This document shows, piece by piece, positions 9,832 through 20,794 of a stretch of 64,000 nucleotides of DNA. Source of the DNA: Paraniabella hibiscisoli (GTDB taxonomy: Bacteria; Bacteroidota; Bacteroidia; Chitinophagales; Chitinophagaceae). The position numbers were made by a program, and so were the translations under genes. Where the stretch lies: contig NZ_JAKWBK010000001.1 of assembly GCF_022512515.1 (NCBI RefSeq), positions 806,001-870,000 on the forward strand, written 5' to 3'. The notes below the pieces were generated by a model. It was not told where the DNA came from, searched no databases, and saw nothing but the letters and a program-made list of their open reading frames with translations. Positions within the stretch are counted from its first letter, which is position 1. The number at the start of each line of letters is the position of its first letter.

Positions 9832-12758
9832 TTATATAACAATATTGACCATCTTATTTTTAATATAGATGATTTTCTTAGGTGTTTTGCCCTCTACCCA
9901 TTTCTGAACCACCTCATTGCCTAATACTAATTGCTCCACTTCTGCCTGATCAGCTGTTAACGCAATCACCAGAGTAGTACGCATTTTACCATTGATAGAG
10001 ATCGGATATTCTTTACTGGTCTCCACCAGGAACTTCTCTTCCAGCTTAGGATAAGCCGCGTCGATTACTGAAGTAGTATTGCCTAACGCATGCCATAATT
10101 CTTCTGCTATATGCGGTGCATAAGGAGCCAGCATGATCAGCATAGGTAACACTTCTTGCTTGTGGCATTTAAGATCAGTTAACTCATTCACCAGGATCAT
10201 AAAGCCGCTTACGCCAGTATTAAAGCTAAAGCGTTCTGTATCATCTTCTATCTTCTTTATGGCGCGGTGTAATACTTTTTGTTCGGCATCCGATGCTGCA
10301 TCGGTAGTTATCTGCCAGATCGATTCCCCGTATTGGTTTCCTTATAGAATAAACGCCATAGTTTCTTTAGAAAACGATGCACCCCTTCAATACCTTTGGT
10401 ATCCCAGGGCTTGCTCATTTCTACCGGCCCCAAAAACATTTCATACATACGGAAAGTGTCAGCTCCGTACTTATTCACCAGCTCATCGGGATTAACTGTA
10501 TTATATTTGGTTTTAGACATTTTTTCTACTTCTGCTCCGCAGATGTATTTGCCGTCCTCCAAAATAAACTCCGCATTGGCATATTCACTATTGCGCCATT
10601 GTTTGAATTTCTCTATATCCAGTTCAAAACCATCAACAATATTTACATCTACATGCAACCTAACAATTGGCGAAAAATTAATGATGTACTCTTTATCCTG
10701 TAGCTTCTCATGAACTAATTTATTGATAGCCGCATGATGCTTAAAATCCGAATCAGCTTCATTTAACTCATCAGTTAATTTTGTGGCATAATCGCTGCTT
10801 AACATCAACTGAAATTCTACGTTCTCACCAGTGTTTTCTTTGGTCGCAATAGCCTGCATTCTGTATACAAACCGGCTGCTTCCCTGAATCATTCCCTGGT
10901 TTACCAGCCTTTTAAAAGGCTCGTCAAAACCAATATAGCCCAGATCATACAAGGCTTTCGTCCACAAGCGGCTATACAATAAATGCCCCACAGCATGTTC
11001 TGTACCTCCAATATAAAGGTCCACCTGATTCCAGTAGTCAGTAGCTTTTCGGCCTGCAAACTCCTGGTCGTTTTGCGGATCCATATAGCGCAGGAAATAC
11101 CAGGATGAACCGGCATAGCCCGGCATGGTATTCGTCTCCAGGTTTTGTGAGGTCCACTCAGGGATGTTCGCTAATGGTCCTTCGCCTTCAGGACCCGGGC
11201 TGTAAGAGTCTACTTCAGGAAGGGTTAAGGGCAGCTCACTTTCGTCCAAAGCATAAGCCACGCCATTGATCCATTTTACCGGGAAGGGTTCTCCCCAATA
11301 GCGCTGGCGGCTGAATGCAGCGTCACGCATCCTGTAATTTACCTTGCGCTTGCCAATGCCTCGTTTTTCAATTTCGTTGATCACCGTTTCCATCGCTTCG
11401 CGCATAGGAACACCATTCAGGAAACCGGAGTTGCTCAACAAAGCATCCTTGGTCGCATTGGCATCTTCCCCGTTAAAATGCTCACCAATAATATTGGTAA
11501 TCGGGATATTGAATTGTTTTGCAAACCTGTAATCGCGCTCATCACCGCAAGGCACCGCCATAATAGCGCCGGTTCCATAACCTGCCAGCACATACTCACT
11601 GATCCAGATAGGAATATGCTTGGTTTCGTCAAAAGGATTTACCGCATAGGCGCCGGTAAAAGCACCGGTAATACGCTTTTCAGCCATGCGCTCCCGCTCA
11701 CTGCGACTGTTTACATAGTCGATATAATCATCTACTTCTTTCTGCTGTGCTTCGGTAGTAATTTGCCTTACCAACTCATGCTCCGGGGCAATTACCATAA
11801 AATCCACGCCCATAATAGTATCGGGCCGTGTAGTATATACAACCACATTAGCTTTATGGTTGGCGATCTGGAACTCAATTTCCGCTCCGGAACTCTTACC
11901 TATCCAGTTGGTCTGCATATCCTTCATCGCTTCGCTGAAGTCAACCGTTTGTAAACCCTGTAACAAACGATCCGCATACTCAGTAATACGCAGGTACCAT
12001 TGGCGCAGCTTCTTTTTAACCACAGGATGTCCGCCGCGCTCACTTACACCGTTGATCACTTCATCATTTGCCAAAACCGTTCCTAACGCTTCACACCAGT
12101 TCACTTCACCATAACCACAAAACGCCAGGCGGTATTCCATTAAAATATGCTGGCGGGTAGCCTCATCAAATGATTTCCAGTCGGCTGCATTAAACACATG
12201 CAATCCGAAATTAGCCACCTGGTATTTTTCGTTTGGAAAAGGATGATGCCTGTTTCCTTCTGCTTCAAATACTTTTACCAGTTCGTCAATGCTTTCTGCT
12301 TTTTGCGTTTTGCGATTGAACCAGCTTTTAAACAACTGTAAAAAGATCCATTGGGTCCATTTATAATACTGCGCGTCGCTGGTGCGAACTTCCCGGCTCC
12401 AGTCATAACAAAAACCAATATTATCGAGCTGTTGACGAAAAGTGGCTATATTTTTATCTGTGGATACTGCAGGGTGAACGCCATGCTCGATAGCGTACTG
12501 CTCGGCAGGCAGGCCGAAAGCATCATAACCCATGGGATGCAGCACATTAAACCCTTTCAGCCGCTTGTAACGCGCATAAATATCGCTGGCAATATAACCC
12601 AGGGGGTGACCAACATGGAGACCTGCACCGCTTGGATATGGAAACATATCCAGTACATAATATTTAGGCTTTTCGCTGTCGTTACTTACTTTATAAGCCT
12701 GGCTCTCCTTCCATTGTTGTTGCCACTTCTTCTCGATCGAGTTAAAATTATAGTCCAT
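9832..12758 (-). CDS. leuS: Leucine--tRNA ligase
   Basis: Class Ia aminoacyl-tRNA synthetase that charges tRNA-Leu. The HIGH-type motif HVGHPLGY begins near residue 48, the CP1 editing domain contains TTRPDTIMG, and KMSKTK lies near 746-751, followed by the anticodon-binding and C-terminal domains (LAPYAPHIAEELW). The long insertion of about 100 residues before KMSKTK fits the Bacteroidota form. The frame breaks at the C4 run at 10326-10329; with one more C the protein reads through ESIWQIT to the C-terminus at 9832, about 975 residues. An essential single-copy gene, so the break is almost surely an error in the sequence. Confidence 0.97.
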
Positions 12759-12977
12759 ATAGTACTATTGTTTTGATGATGCCCAATGCACACAGCCTTA
12801 AATACGGTTACTTTATTATGCCTTTCAAGATAGCCGAAATGCGCCTGTGCATTAAAAGGCGCAAATTTAAGCATTGTAGACCGGATACACTAAATTTGCG
12901 AAGCTGGAAATTTAAAGTCGAAAGCCGCCTGACCGGACGACGGACAGGTTCGATGTTGAGAGCTATTTGCTTTTAAA

Positions 12978-13027
12978 TGAACATGGAACGCTGAACTTTA
13001 GATTCTGAACATTTGAACGTTGAACCT
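12978..13027. repeat. Degenerate TGAACNT heptamer repeat before ftsX
   Basis: GAAC cores recur at spacings of 7, 7, 14, 8 and 7 bases in the stretch just upstream of ftsX. The remainder of the 279-bp gap (12759-13037) holds a GC-rich imperfect palindrome around 12931-12951 and no gene. Confidence 0.6.
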
Positions 13028-13037
13028 TAAATAATTT

Positions 13038-13907
13038 ATGGCGGAAAAAACGAAAACAGTAAAACGGGGTAAGGCTTCCTATTTTATGAGCATATTAGGG
13101 GTTACCCTCGTGCTTTTCTTGCTGGGGGTTATCGGCTGGCTGGTGATCAATACCCGCACTTTAGGGCAGCATTTCAAGGAAGAAGTAGAGGTAAATGTTT
13201 ACCTGCGGGAACCTCTGGCGGCTTCTGACAGTACGGCTTTGGTTCAGTACATTGCATCCAGGCCTTATATTAAAGAGTACATATTTACTACGAAGCAAAT
13301 GGCTAAAGCCAAATACCTGGCGGATGGCAATGAGAGCTGGGAGGGCATTTTAACCGAAAACCCACTGCCGCAAAGCATTGACTTTAAGCTCAAATCAGAG
13401 TATTTGAATGCCGATACGCTTAAGAATATCCGGGTTGACCTGGAAAAACAGACTTATGTTACGGAAGTCACTTATCCGGAGCTTTTGGTAGGTGGGTTAG
13501 ACAGTAAAATAAGCGTTTTAAATTGGATCTTATTGGGTGTATCTATTCTATTATTATTAGCCGCAATAGTACTTATCGACAACACTATTAGACTTGCAAT
13601 GTTTAGTAACAGGTTCATTATCAAAACCATGCAAATGGTTGGAGCTACGCGCTGGTTTATCGCCAAGCCGCTTGACATAAGAGCTATTATCAACGGGGCC
13701 ATTAGCGGCGTCATTGCAATTGTTGCAGTTTATACATTAATACAGGTTTTGGTCAGCCGGGTACCTTATCTCAATACGATACAGGATAATACACAGTTAG
13801 CCCTCCTGTTTGCCAGTATGATGATATTGGGAATACTGATCACCCTGGTAAGTACCCATACCAGTGTTTTAAAATATCTGAAGAAAAAGCTGGACGATCT
13901 TTATTAA
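13038..13907 (+). CDS. ftsX: Cell division protein FtsX (permease-like)
   Basis: Membrane subunit of the FtsEX complex, which couples divisome activity to peptidoglycan hydrolases. 289 intact residues: a first membrane segment near 17-37, a periplasmic extracellular loop of about 130 residues, then three membrane segments near 165-185, 215-235 and 255-275. ftsE is not adjacent. It heads a cluster with DUF3098 and uppP, a conserved order in Bacteroidota. Confidence 0.93.
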   Translation: MAEKTKTVKRGKASYFMSILGVTLVLFLLGVIGWLVINTRTLGQHFKEEVEVNVYLREPLAASDSTALVQYIASRPYIKEYIFTTKQMAKAKYLADGNESWEGILTENPLPQSIDFKLKSEYLNADTLKNIRVDLEKQTYVTEVTYPELLVGGLDSKISVLNWILLGVSILLLLAAIVLIDNTIRLAMFSNRFIIKTMQMVGATRWFIAKPLDIRAIINGAISGVIAIVAVYTLIQVLVSRVPYLNTIQDNTQLALLFASMMILGILITLVSTHTSVLKYLKKKLDDLY

Positions 13908-13955
13908 CGGTTATTTTAAAAAACAATACTAATATTGCAGTTCTAAATAGTTTAT

Positions 13956-14207
13956 ATGTCGGAAAATACAGTTAGCACCTCTGCAGGCAGTCCTGCTCTT
14001 TTTGGAAAAAGCAACTATATGTGGATGCTGCTGGGTGTAGTGGTTATTGCTTTAGGTATGTTTTTAATGGCTGGCGGCAGGAGCGAAAATCCCGGTGAAT
14101 TTAAGCCCGAAGAAGTATACAGCACTACCCGCATCACAATAGCGCCTATATTGATCTTTATTGGCCTTGCTATTGAATGTTACGCTATTTTCAAAAAATC
14201 GAAATAG
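13956..14207 (+). CDS. DUF3098 small membrane protein
   Basis: 83 residues with two membrane helices (WMLLGVVVIALGMFLMAGG and the ITIAPILIFIGLAIECYAIF stretch) and a short loop SENPGEFKPEEVYS between them. This matches DUF3098, a Bacteroidota-specific family regularly placed between ftsX and uppP. Function unknown; the conserved position suggests a link to envelope growth or division (inference). Confidence 0.9.
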   Translation: MSENTVSTSAGSPALFGKSNYMWMLLGVVVIALGMFLMAGGRSENPGEFKPEEVYSTTRITIAPILIFIGLAIECYAIFKKSK

Positions 14208-14230
14208 AATCTGAATTTTAAAATATGTCA

Positions 14231-14256
14231 GGCGATGCACCAGTATCGCCTTTTTT
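14231..14256 (+). terminator. Intrinsic terminator between DUF3098 and uppP
   Basis: GGCGAT / ATCGCC hairpin with an 8-base loop followed by six T. It ends 22 bases before the uppP start, so uppP probably depends on partial readthrough or its own promoter. Confidence 0.7.
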
Positions 14257-14277
14257 ATATAGCATGAACCCCTGATT

Positions 14278-15107
14278 ATGAATCTTATTGAAGCTATTAT
14301 TATCGCCATTGTAGAAGGGATTACAGAGTATCTACCCGTTTCTTCTACCGGGCACATGATCATCGCCAGCTCTTTTATGGGTATAGAGAAGGAAGAATTC
14401 ACCAAACTGTTTGAGGTGGCGATACAGTTAGGCGCTATCCTGGCGGTGGTAGTTTTATATTGGAAAAAATTCATCGACCCCTTAAAAACCAGGAAGCTGA
14501 AATTTTATTTTAAGCTGCTTGTTGGGGTAATTCCGGCTTTGTTATTGGGTTTTTTATTTTCGGACAAGATCGATGAGCTACTGGAAAGTCCTACCACAGT
14601 GGCAGTTTCATTACTGGTGGGTGGTGTTATCCTATTGTTTATCGATAAAGCTTTTCAACGGCCCAAAATTCATTCAGAAAAGGAAATCACTTATGGCAAA
14701 TCGTTTATGACGGGTCTCTGGCAATGTATTGCCATGATACCGGGTGTAAGCCGCAGTGCCGCCTCTATTATTGGTGGTATGCAGCAGGGCTTAAGCAGGA
14801 GCGCGGCCGCCGAGTTTTCTTTTTCCTGGCAGTACCTACTATGGCTGCCGCAACGCTTTACTCGCTATTTCTGAAAAAATGGAATATCGCAGGTGTTGAA
14901 CATAAGGGATACGAATTGATCACGCAGTCGTCTGACAATATGATCGCCTTCGCCGTGGGTAATATTGTGGCTTTTATTGTAGCCATCCTGGCCATCAAAT
15001 TTTTCATTAACTACCTCAAAAAATACGGATTTAAGATCTTCGGATGGTATCGTATTATTGTCGGTATCCTCCTATTGATCCTTTTATCGCAGGGCATTAT
15101 TGGGTAA
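14278..15107 (+). CDS. uppP: Undecaprenyl-diphosphatase UppP (BacA)
   Basis: Integral membrane phosphatase that recycles undecaprenyl pyrophosphate for cell-wall synthesis; loss or overproduction affects bacitracin sensitivity. The two signature motifs are present: [14 protein letters not shown] at residues 13-26 and PGVSRSAAS near 157. About 276 residues and eight membrane segments. The frame is lost at 14820-14824, where T5 should be T6 (GAG TTT TCT TTT TTC). Confidence 0.96.
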
Positions 15108-15154
15108 AACCGTCTTCCTCTCAACCATTATACAAGCCATTAATAGCACCTTAT

Positions 15155-15733
15155 ATGAAAATACTATCCGCCCTTGTTTTCTTGACTGTGCTCCTTGGCT
15201 GTACTTCTGCTCCAAAACAACCGGAAACAATTACAGCAGATACCTCGATTATTGTAAGTACACCGGTATCAGACACTGTTTCAATTATTGAGCACATCAA
15301 AGACGTCTATGCTTCAATAAATAAAGAAAAACTTACCCAAAAATCATTTGAATGGGAAGCCGATACCACCTGCGAAGCGCCTCCCATGGGCGGTACGCTT
15401 ACCTATTTTTACCGGGGCAGTGAAATAGTAAAAATGCTGAATGTGGGTGGAGAAGATCATGGATCCTGGAAAGAGGAATATTATTTCGATAATAACCAGC
15501 TGGTATTTATTTACCAGAACAATACTTATGGCGGAGCAGCCAATCCTGATGAGGTGAGCTATCAGAACCGCTACTATTTTTACGATAACCAACTGGTTAA
15601 AAAGATAGAAAGCGGCTCAGGTGTGGAGTTGGATTCCAATGCCATCCAGGACATGGTACAAACAACCTATCGTTTAAAAGATGCCGGAAACAGCGCCGCC
15701 ATCGCCCGTATATTTTCCTGCCACTCCGAATAG
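15155..15733 (+). CDS. Lipoprotein of unknown function
   Basis: I start at the ATG at 15155 because it gives a proper lipoprotein signal (MKILSALVFLTVLLGC). The mature part is about 175 residues, rich in Tyr and beta-like segments (YFYRGSEIVKM, EEYYFDNNQLVFIY), and carries paired Asn/Tyr-rich strands resembling small periplasmic beta-sandwich lipoproteins. An earlier in-frame start at 15044 would overlap uppP and lacks a signal. Unknown role. Confidence 0.75.
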   Translation: MKILSALVFLTVLLGCTSAPKQPETITADTSIIVSTPVSDTVSIIEHIKDVYASINKEKLTQKSFEWEADTTCEAPPMGGTLTYFYRGSEIVKMLNVGGEDHGSWKEEYYFDNNQLVFIYQNNTYGGAANPDEVSYQNRYYFYDNQLVKKIESGSGVELDSNAIQDMVQTTYRLKDAGNSAAIARIFSCHSE

Positions 15734-15907
15734 TCTTCGTACTGCTATTGGAGCCGAGGAGTTAGCTTTGGACAGTCCCCAGAAATGGCAATTGCCATTA
15801 CCAGACACCCGATACTTACCCTGGTAGAACAGCATTCCGAACATATCATATTCTTGTTGGCATAACATCAAATGGCTTATGCTCCAATCCGGTATATGCT
15901 CCGTCAT
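15674..15907 (-). CDS. Possible small hypothetical protein
   Basis: An open frame of up to 77 residues starts MTEHIPDWSISHLMLCQQEYDMFG and converges on, and overlaps, the end of the lipoprotein gene. Its first 60 residues have protein-like composition and would fill an otherwise empty 226-bp gap. The last part may be an out-of-frame tail, given the indels in this sequence. No family recognised. The alternative is plain intergenic DNA. Confidence 0.3.
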   Translation of the reverse strand: MTEHIPDWSISHLMLCQQEYDMFGMLFYQGKYRVSGNGNCHFWGLSKANSSAPIAVRRLFGVAGKYTGDGGAVSGIF

Positions 15908-15959
15908 TTTTAAATGAATATAAAAGGGAGAATCTATCTTTGGAATAATTAAATTTTAT

Positions 15960-17267
15960 ATGACGCAACAAACTGCTTCAAAAAAGTAATTAACGGCTGG
16001 GCCATGTACGACTGGGCTAATAGCGTATACAACCTGGTAATTACCACTACCTTCTTTCCTATCTACTTTCTGGCGGTTACCAGCGATCGATCTGACCATA
16101 AAGTAAATTTCCTGGGTAGGGAGTTCGTCAACTCATCACTGTACGACTATGTACTGGCAGTGGCCTACCTTTTTATTGCACTGCTGTATCCGATACTTAC
16201 GTCTATTGCCGACACCAGGGGCAATAAGAAAAACTTTATGCGCTTCTTTTGTTATATGGGTGCACTGGGCTGTAGCGCGCTGTTCTTTTTAACGGCGATA
16301 CGCTTGGGCTGGGCGTATTTGCGTTTATGTTGGCAGCAATGGGCTATGTGGGGAGCCTGGTGTTTTACAATGCATACCTGCCGGAAATTGCAGCTCCCCA
16401 GGACCGAGACAGGATCAGCGCCCGCGGCTATTCGTTTGGTTATATCGGCAGCGTAATTATGCAGATCGTAGGCTTTGCACTGATACTGATCATGACGGAC
16501 CAGGGACTTGCGACCAGGCTTACATTTTTGCTGGTAGGTATATGGTGGTTTGTTTTTGCACAAGTAAGCTTTTCACGCTTACCCGAGTCAAGCTCTAAAC
16601 CGGAGAAGAAAGGCAATGTCATTAAAGAGGGATTTAGAGAGATAAGCAAAGTGTATGCTGAAATAAAGAAAATGCCTGTTTTAAAACGCTTTTTGCGCGG
16701 CTTCTTTTTTACAGCATGGGGGTACAAACAGTGATGCTGGCAGCTACTATATTCGGCAGTAAATTGCTCAAATTGCCCGATACCAATCTGATTATAACGG
16801 TAGTGATCATACAGGTAGTAGCCATACTGGGAGCCTGGGGTATGTCGAAATTATCGGCGGTATTTGGCAACCTCAAGGTATTATTGGCCGTGATCATTTT
16901 CTGGATTGCGATATGTGTGCTGGCTTATTATACAGCGGTATTGGCCGAGGGCGGTTTGAATGCGGAATACCTGTTTTACGGCCTGGCGGTATTGGTAGGA
17001 TTAGTAATGGGCGGGATACAGGCGCTTAGCAGGTCTACTTACGCCAAGCTCATGCCACCCACAAAGGATACGGCCTCATTTTTCAGCTATTACGATTTTA
17101 CGGAGAAGCTGGCTATCGTAATTGGCATCTTCACCTTTGGGCGTATTGAAGAAGTTACCGGAAGTATGAAAAACTCGGTATTATCACTGATTGTATTTTT
17201 TGCTATTGGCTTCTTTTGGTTATACGCTGCTTTGCATAAAGAAAAACAAAATCATCTGGCATCATGA
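15960..17267 (+). CDS. MFS transporter, Atg22/UMF1 family
   Basis: Twelve-helix major facilitator of the UMF1 (Atg22-like) family. The family signature GWAMYDWANSVYNLVI appears right after the start, followed by IADTRGNKK in the loop between helices 2 and 3 and repeated helices to the C-terminus at 17267. The substrate in bacteria is not established; yeast Atg22 exports amino acids from the vacuole. Three frame breaks occur: A6 at 15980-15985, near 16293 (a lost G) and T6 near 16706. Each is repaired by one base. The stop TGA overlaps the ATG of the next gene, so the two are translationally coupled. Confidence 0.88.
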
Positions 17268-18118
17268 ACCTTTATTCTGTTAACCACGGTCATTTTAAAC
17301 TCGATGGGGGGCCATGTTTGGCGTAGTGCCTAAAAGCATTTGGGATGGACTGAACCCTGCCGACGAAAATAATATGTGCAGCTGGGCTTTGCGCTCTTTA
17401 TTAATTGAAGATGATAACCGGCTGATACTGGTTGACACAGGCATGGGCGATAAGCAGAGCGAGAAATTTTTGGATACTATTACCTGCATGGCGATGACAA
17501 CCTGGATAAAAGCCTTGCTGCATTAGGCTTTCACAGGGATGATATTACTGATGTATTCTTAACCCACCTCCATTTTGATCATTGTGGCGGCGCCATTATT
17601 AAATCCGGTGAACAGTTGGTGCCTGCCTTTAAAAATGCTGTGTACTGGAGCAACGCCGATCATTGGAAATGGGCCACCGAGCCAAATCCCAGGGAGAAAG
17701 CCTCCTTTTAAAAGAGAATATTTTACCGATACAACAAAGCGGCCAGTTACAAATGATCGGAAACCGAATGAGCAGCAGCTCACTGGATACTTCAGCCTTT
17801 GCTCCTTACATGCAAGTACGATTTGCAGACGGGCATACCGATGCCATGATGTTGCCGCAGCTACGATATAAAGGAAGGACTATTGTTTATATGGCAGACC
17901 TGCTTCCCTCTTTGGGACATCTGCCATTACCTTACGTTATGGCATACGATACAAGACCATTGATCACTATGACAGAAAAAGAAAGCTTTTTGCAGGAAGC
18001 ATTAGATAACGATTATATTTTGTTTTTTGAGCACGATCCGGTAAACGAGTGCTGTACTTTAAGGCAGACGGAAAGAGGCATAAGAGTTAACGAAATTTTT
18101 AAATTATCGGACTTATAA
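17264..18118 (+). CDS. MBL-fold metallo-hydrolase
   Basis: Metallo-beta-lactamase-fold hydrolase with the zinc motif THLHFDHCGG, VDTGMGDK before it, and later HTDAMM and FEHDP metal-ligand candidates. About 284 residues. The ATG at 17264 sits inside ATGA, overlapping the MFS stop. Three frame breaks: G6 at 17306-17311, near 17475, and T4 at about 17707-17710. Substrates of this family are diverse (lactones, phosphoesters, sulfides), and the coupling to an Atg22-like transporter suggests intracellular handling of an imported or exported compound (inference). Confidence 0.85.
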
Positions 18119-18120
18119 AA

Positions 18121-18153
18121 CAAATCGCCCGTGGTTAAACCACGGGCGATTTG
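18121..18153. terminator. Strong bidirectional intrinsic terminator
   Basis: CAAATCGCCCGTGGTT pairs with the complementary arm 18138-18153 around a tiny A-rich loop. It lies between convergent MBL and DUF2911 genes. Confidence 0.9.
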
Positions 18154-18172
18154 TTATCTTGTATTAAATTTC

Positions 18173-18684
18173 TTACTTAACTGTAAAGTTAACTTTATTA
18201 TCGCCCCATAAAAGCGAAACAACACCATCCTTAGCTGCAGTAATATTTAATTGCTCTGAAAAAGTACTTGCTTTTTCAGATTTAACGGTAATCCTTAAAG
18301 CATCATCCGCTTCTTTATACTTAAAAGCGCCAAACTGATCCCATTTTTTACTAAATATCACTGTCCAGTAATCTCCATCTACTAATGTAAACAGCGCATA
18401 CTTGCCCGCTGCCAAAGGCTTTCCGTCTACAGTTACATCTTTGCTTACCTCAAATACGGTAGCTTTATTAGCACCAGTACGCCAAACCTGTCCAGGCAAC
18501 GGCTCCAGGTCTTTACCAATAGTTCTACCTTTTACAGAAGGCTGACTATAATTGATAGTTACTACCGCACCGCTGCTTAGTTCAGCTTTAACAGTAGCAG
18601 GCGGACTTTTAGAGCTGCTTTATCCTGTGCATTCACCAGCACAACAGCAATCAAACTTAATGTTAACAGTAAAAACTTCTTCAT
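18173..18684 (-). CDS. DUF2911 periplasmic protein
   Basis: Signal peptide MKKFLLLTLSLIAVVLVNAQ, then a DUF2911 domain: TINYSQPSVKGR, VWRTGANKATVFE, LAAGKYALFT and a beta-rich C-terminus ending NFTVK. DUF2911 proteins are small exported Bacteroidota proteins of unknown function. The frame is lost at T4 (18607-18610); with one more base the chain runs ALKSPPATVKAEL and is 170 residues long. The neighbouring YceI gene is on the same strand, 96 bases upstream. Confidence 0.88.
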
Positions 18685-18780
18685 TGTATAAATTTTATTA
18701 AATAACGCTTTACAATTTTGCAAATAACCTGCCAATTACAAACGTAAAAAGCGGCAATTTAGTATATGCCTGTAAAGCAA

Positions 18781-19443
18781 TTATTTATTAGCTGTAATAG
18801 AAAAGCTAATGTTTACTTCGGGTCTGATGAATTTGTCGCCCAAAGACTGATCATTCCCATAAACCAGTCCCCAGTCTGTACGGTTTACATTGAAATTAGC
18901 TCTTGCCGTAACAGTAGTTGGAGTTACTGCAATAGCTGCAGGGAAAGTTACATTCTTGGTAACTCCTTTCAAAGTAAGATTGCCTTTTACAGTGTTAGTA
19001 GCTCCGTCTAAAACAATTTTATTGGTGCTATCGGGTGTATAAGGCTCAACACTGGTAATTTCAAATGTTGCGGTACCGTTCGCAGCGCCATCAAAAAAGT
19101 CAGGAGATAGTAAATGCCCCTTTAACTTGTAAGCACCTGATGTATCGGCGTCAGTTACCTGCAAACTGTTGATGTCAAATACTAATTTACCACCCGTAAC
19201 AATTGCATCATTTTTTACAAAAAACTCGCCTTCTTTAATGTTGAAAGTTCCCTGGTGCTGACCAACAGGTTTGGTACCAATAAATTGTACTTTTTGCGTA
19301 GTGTCTACTTTGTAAGACGCGCCTTCAGCTGCAGATACTTCCTGCTGATCTTCGGTCTTTGCCTCGTCTGCCTTAGGTGCTGAATTGCAGGATACAAATG
19401 CAATGGATGCCACCACAAATGATAACGATAGTATTCTCTTCAT
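18781..19443 (-). CDS. YceI-family lipoprotein
   Basis: Intact 220 residues: lipobox FVSC with Cys19, a short acidic linker (ADEAKTEDQQEVSAAEG), then the YceI lipocalin-like barrel (VQFIGTKPVGQHQGTF, GHLLSPDFFD, LTLKGVTKNVTFP, NRTDWGLVYG). YceI proteins bind isoprenoid-type or other hydrophobic ligands in the periplasm. The envelope-anchored form is common in Bacteroidota. The gene is divergent from the next one at 19578. Confidence 0.93.
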   Translation of the reverse strand: MKRILSLSFVVASIAFVSCNSAPKADEAKTEDQQEVSAAEGASYKVDTTQKVQFIGTKPVGQHQGTFNIKEGEFFVKNDAIVTGGKLVFDINSLQVTDADTSGAYKLKGHLLSPDFFDGAANGTATFEITSVEPYTPDSTNKIVLDGATNTVKGNLTLKGVTKNVTFPAAIAVTPTTVTARANFNVNRTDWGLVYGNDQSLGDKFIRPEVNISFSITANK

Positions 19444-19577
19444 AATTTGATTTTAAGTAGTTTAAGATTCAGTTTATAACAAAGAGTCCCTAGAAAAGGT
19501 TTAAAAAACGCAGCAAATTTTACGCCGGGATTTTCTCGAAGAATATTTTAGTATTTTTACACCTATTTCTACAACCA

Positions 19578-20703
19578 ATGCAAAGAAAAACTGCCATTTT
19601 CAAACCTGTTGTTATAATAGCTTTCCTGGTCCTATTTTGCTGTAACAGTTTCTCCCAAAATAAGTTATATGTCTATTACCTGAACGAAAAAATGGAATTT
19701 GTCCCCAAAGAGGAGGCATTGGTTATAGGAAAGGGTTCGAAAACCGAAAGCGGCTTCATGGTTTTATTTTATAATCTCGCTGATAACAGGTTACTCTTCC
19801 TTGAAAACTTTACAGATTCTGCTTTAAATGTATTGAATGGGCAGCATATTGCCTATCACGCTAACCGTAAAAAGTTTGAGAGCGTGTATTACAAAAATAA
19901 CCTGCTACATGGCACTTCGATAAAATGGGATAGCCTTGGCAATATGACCGATTCTGCTATCTACTATGAGGGGATGCCCACCTACCTGGTCAAATACCAG
20001 TTAAACAGCGATGGCAGCAAACAGAAATTACATGAATTTGATAACGACTACCCTAAAAGAAGACTCACAGAACAGGATATCATCATAACAGATAATGGTG
20101 CTGTGGTTACCCCAGCTGTATGGCAGTCCCTGGTTTATAATGGCGCTATACATTCAGGCAGGATAAAGTAAACAGCAACAAGTTTCTTATTTTCAGGTTT
20201 AGCGATGCGTATTACAATAGTATAGTATCTAAAGATCCCAAACCTAAAGAAAGTGCTTTTTTAAAACAGGGCAGGAATTTAGTATCAACATGGTTGATAT
20301 TAACGGTAATAAATTAAAATCGAAAGACCTGAAGGGGAAGGTGCTGGTGATCAATTATTGGTTTATTAACTGTAAACCCTGTCGAATGGAAATGCCTGAG
20401 CTGAATGAACTGGTGAAGGAATATAAGGATTCCGCCAATGTAAAGTTCATCGGAATATCATTGGACGATCGTGCTTCTATCAAAGATTTTGTAAAGCTGT
20501 CGCCGTTTAATTACCAACTGGTAGCCGATGGCCAAACGGCCGCACATCAATATGGCATAACATCTTACCCCACACATGCTATTATAGATGGTGACGGCAA
20601 AGTGCATTTTCATACCGTTAGCTCGCCCCGCCAGCTATTTTACTGGATGCGCAAAACCATTAATGAACTGCTTGAAAAACAAAATCAGCGGCCTCAAATC
20701 TAA
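19578..20703 (+). CDS. Periplasmic YwqK/MORN-like module fused to TlpA-type thioredoxin
   Basis: Signal peptide, then a module of about 180 residues with YYLNEKMEFVPKEEA, ADNRLLFLENF and WDSLGNMTDSA, the same module found in the next gene. Then a TlpA/ResA-type thioredoxin domain (LKGKVLVINYWFINCKPCRMEMPEL, CxxC = CKPC, and TSYPTH with the cis-proline). Two single-base frame breaks (about 20165 and 20272) separate the parts, but reading through both gives one continuous chain of about 375 residues. Probably a periplasmic disulfide reductase. It could instead be two genes, but no good start codon or spacing supports that. Confidence 0.75.
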
Positions 20704-20720
20704 ATTCAATCCTTTTCACC

Positions 20721-20750
20721 CCGATAAGCAGAATAAAGAGTCTTTATCGG
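20721..20750. terminator. Weak hairpin between paralogous-module genes
   Basis: CCGATAA / TTATCGG inverted pair with a 16-base loop and no T tract. It may attenuate transcription or be incidental. Confidence 0.35.
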
Positions 20751-20794
20751 CAACGCAAATATTTACTAATTTCAACTCTGACAACCGTTAATCA

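Noticed and set aside
11344..12776. Several plus-strand frames opposite leuS
   Set aside because: Shadows of the leuS coding strand; the leuS frame carries all conserved synthetase motifs.
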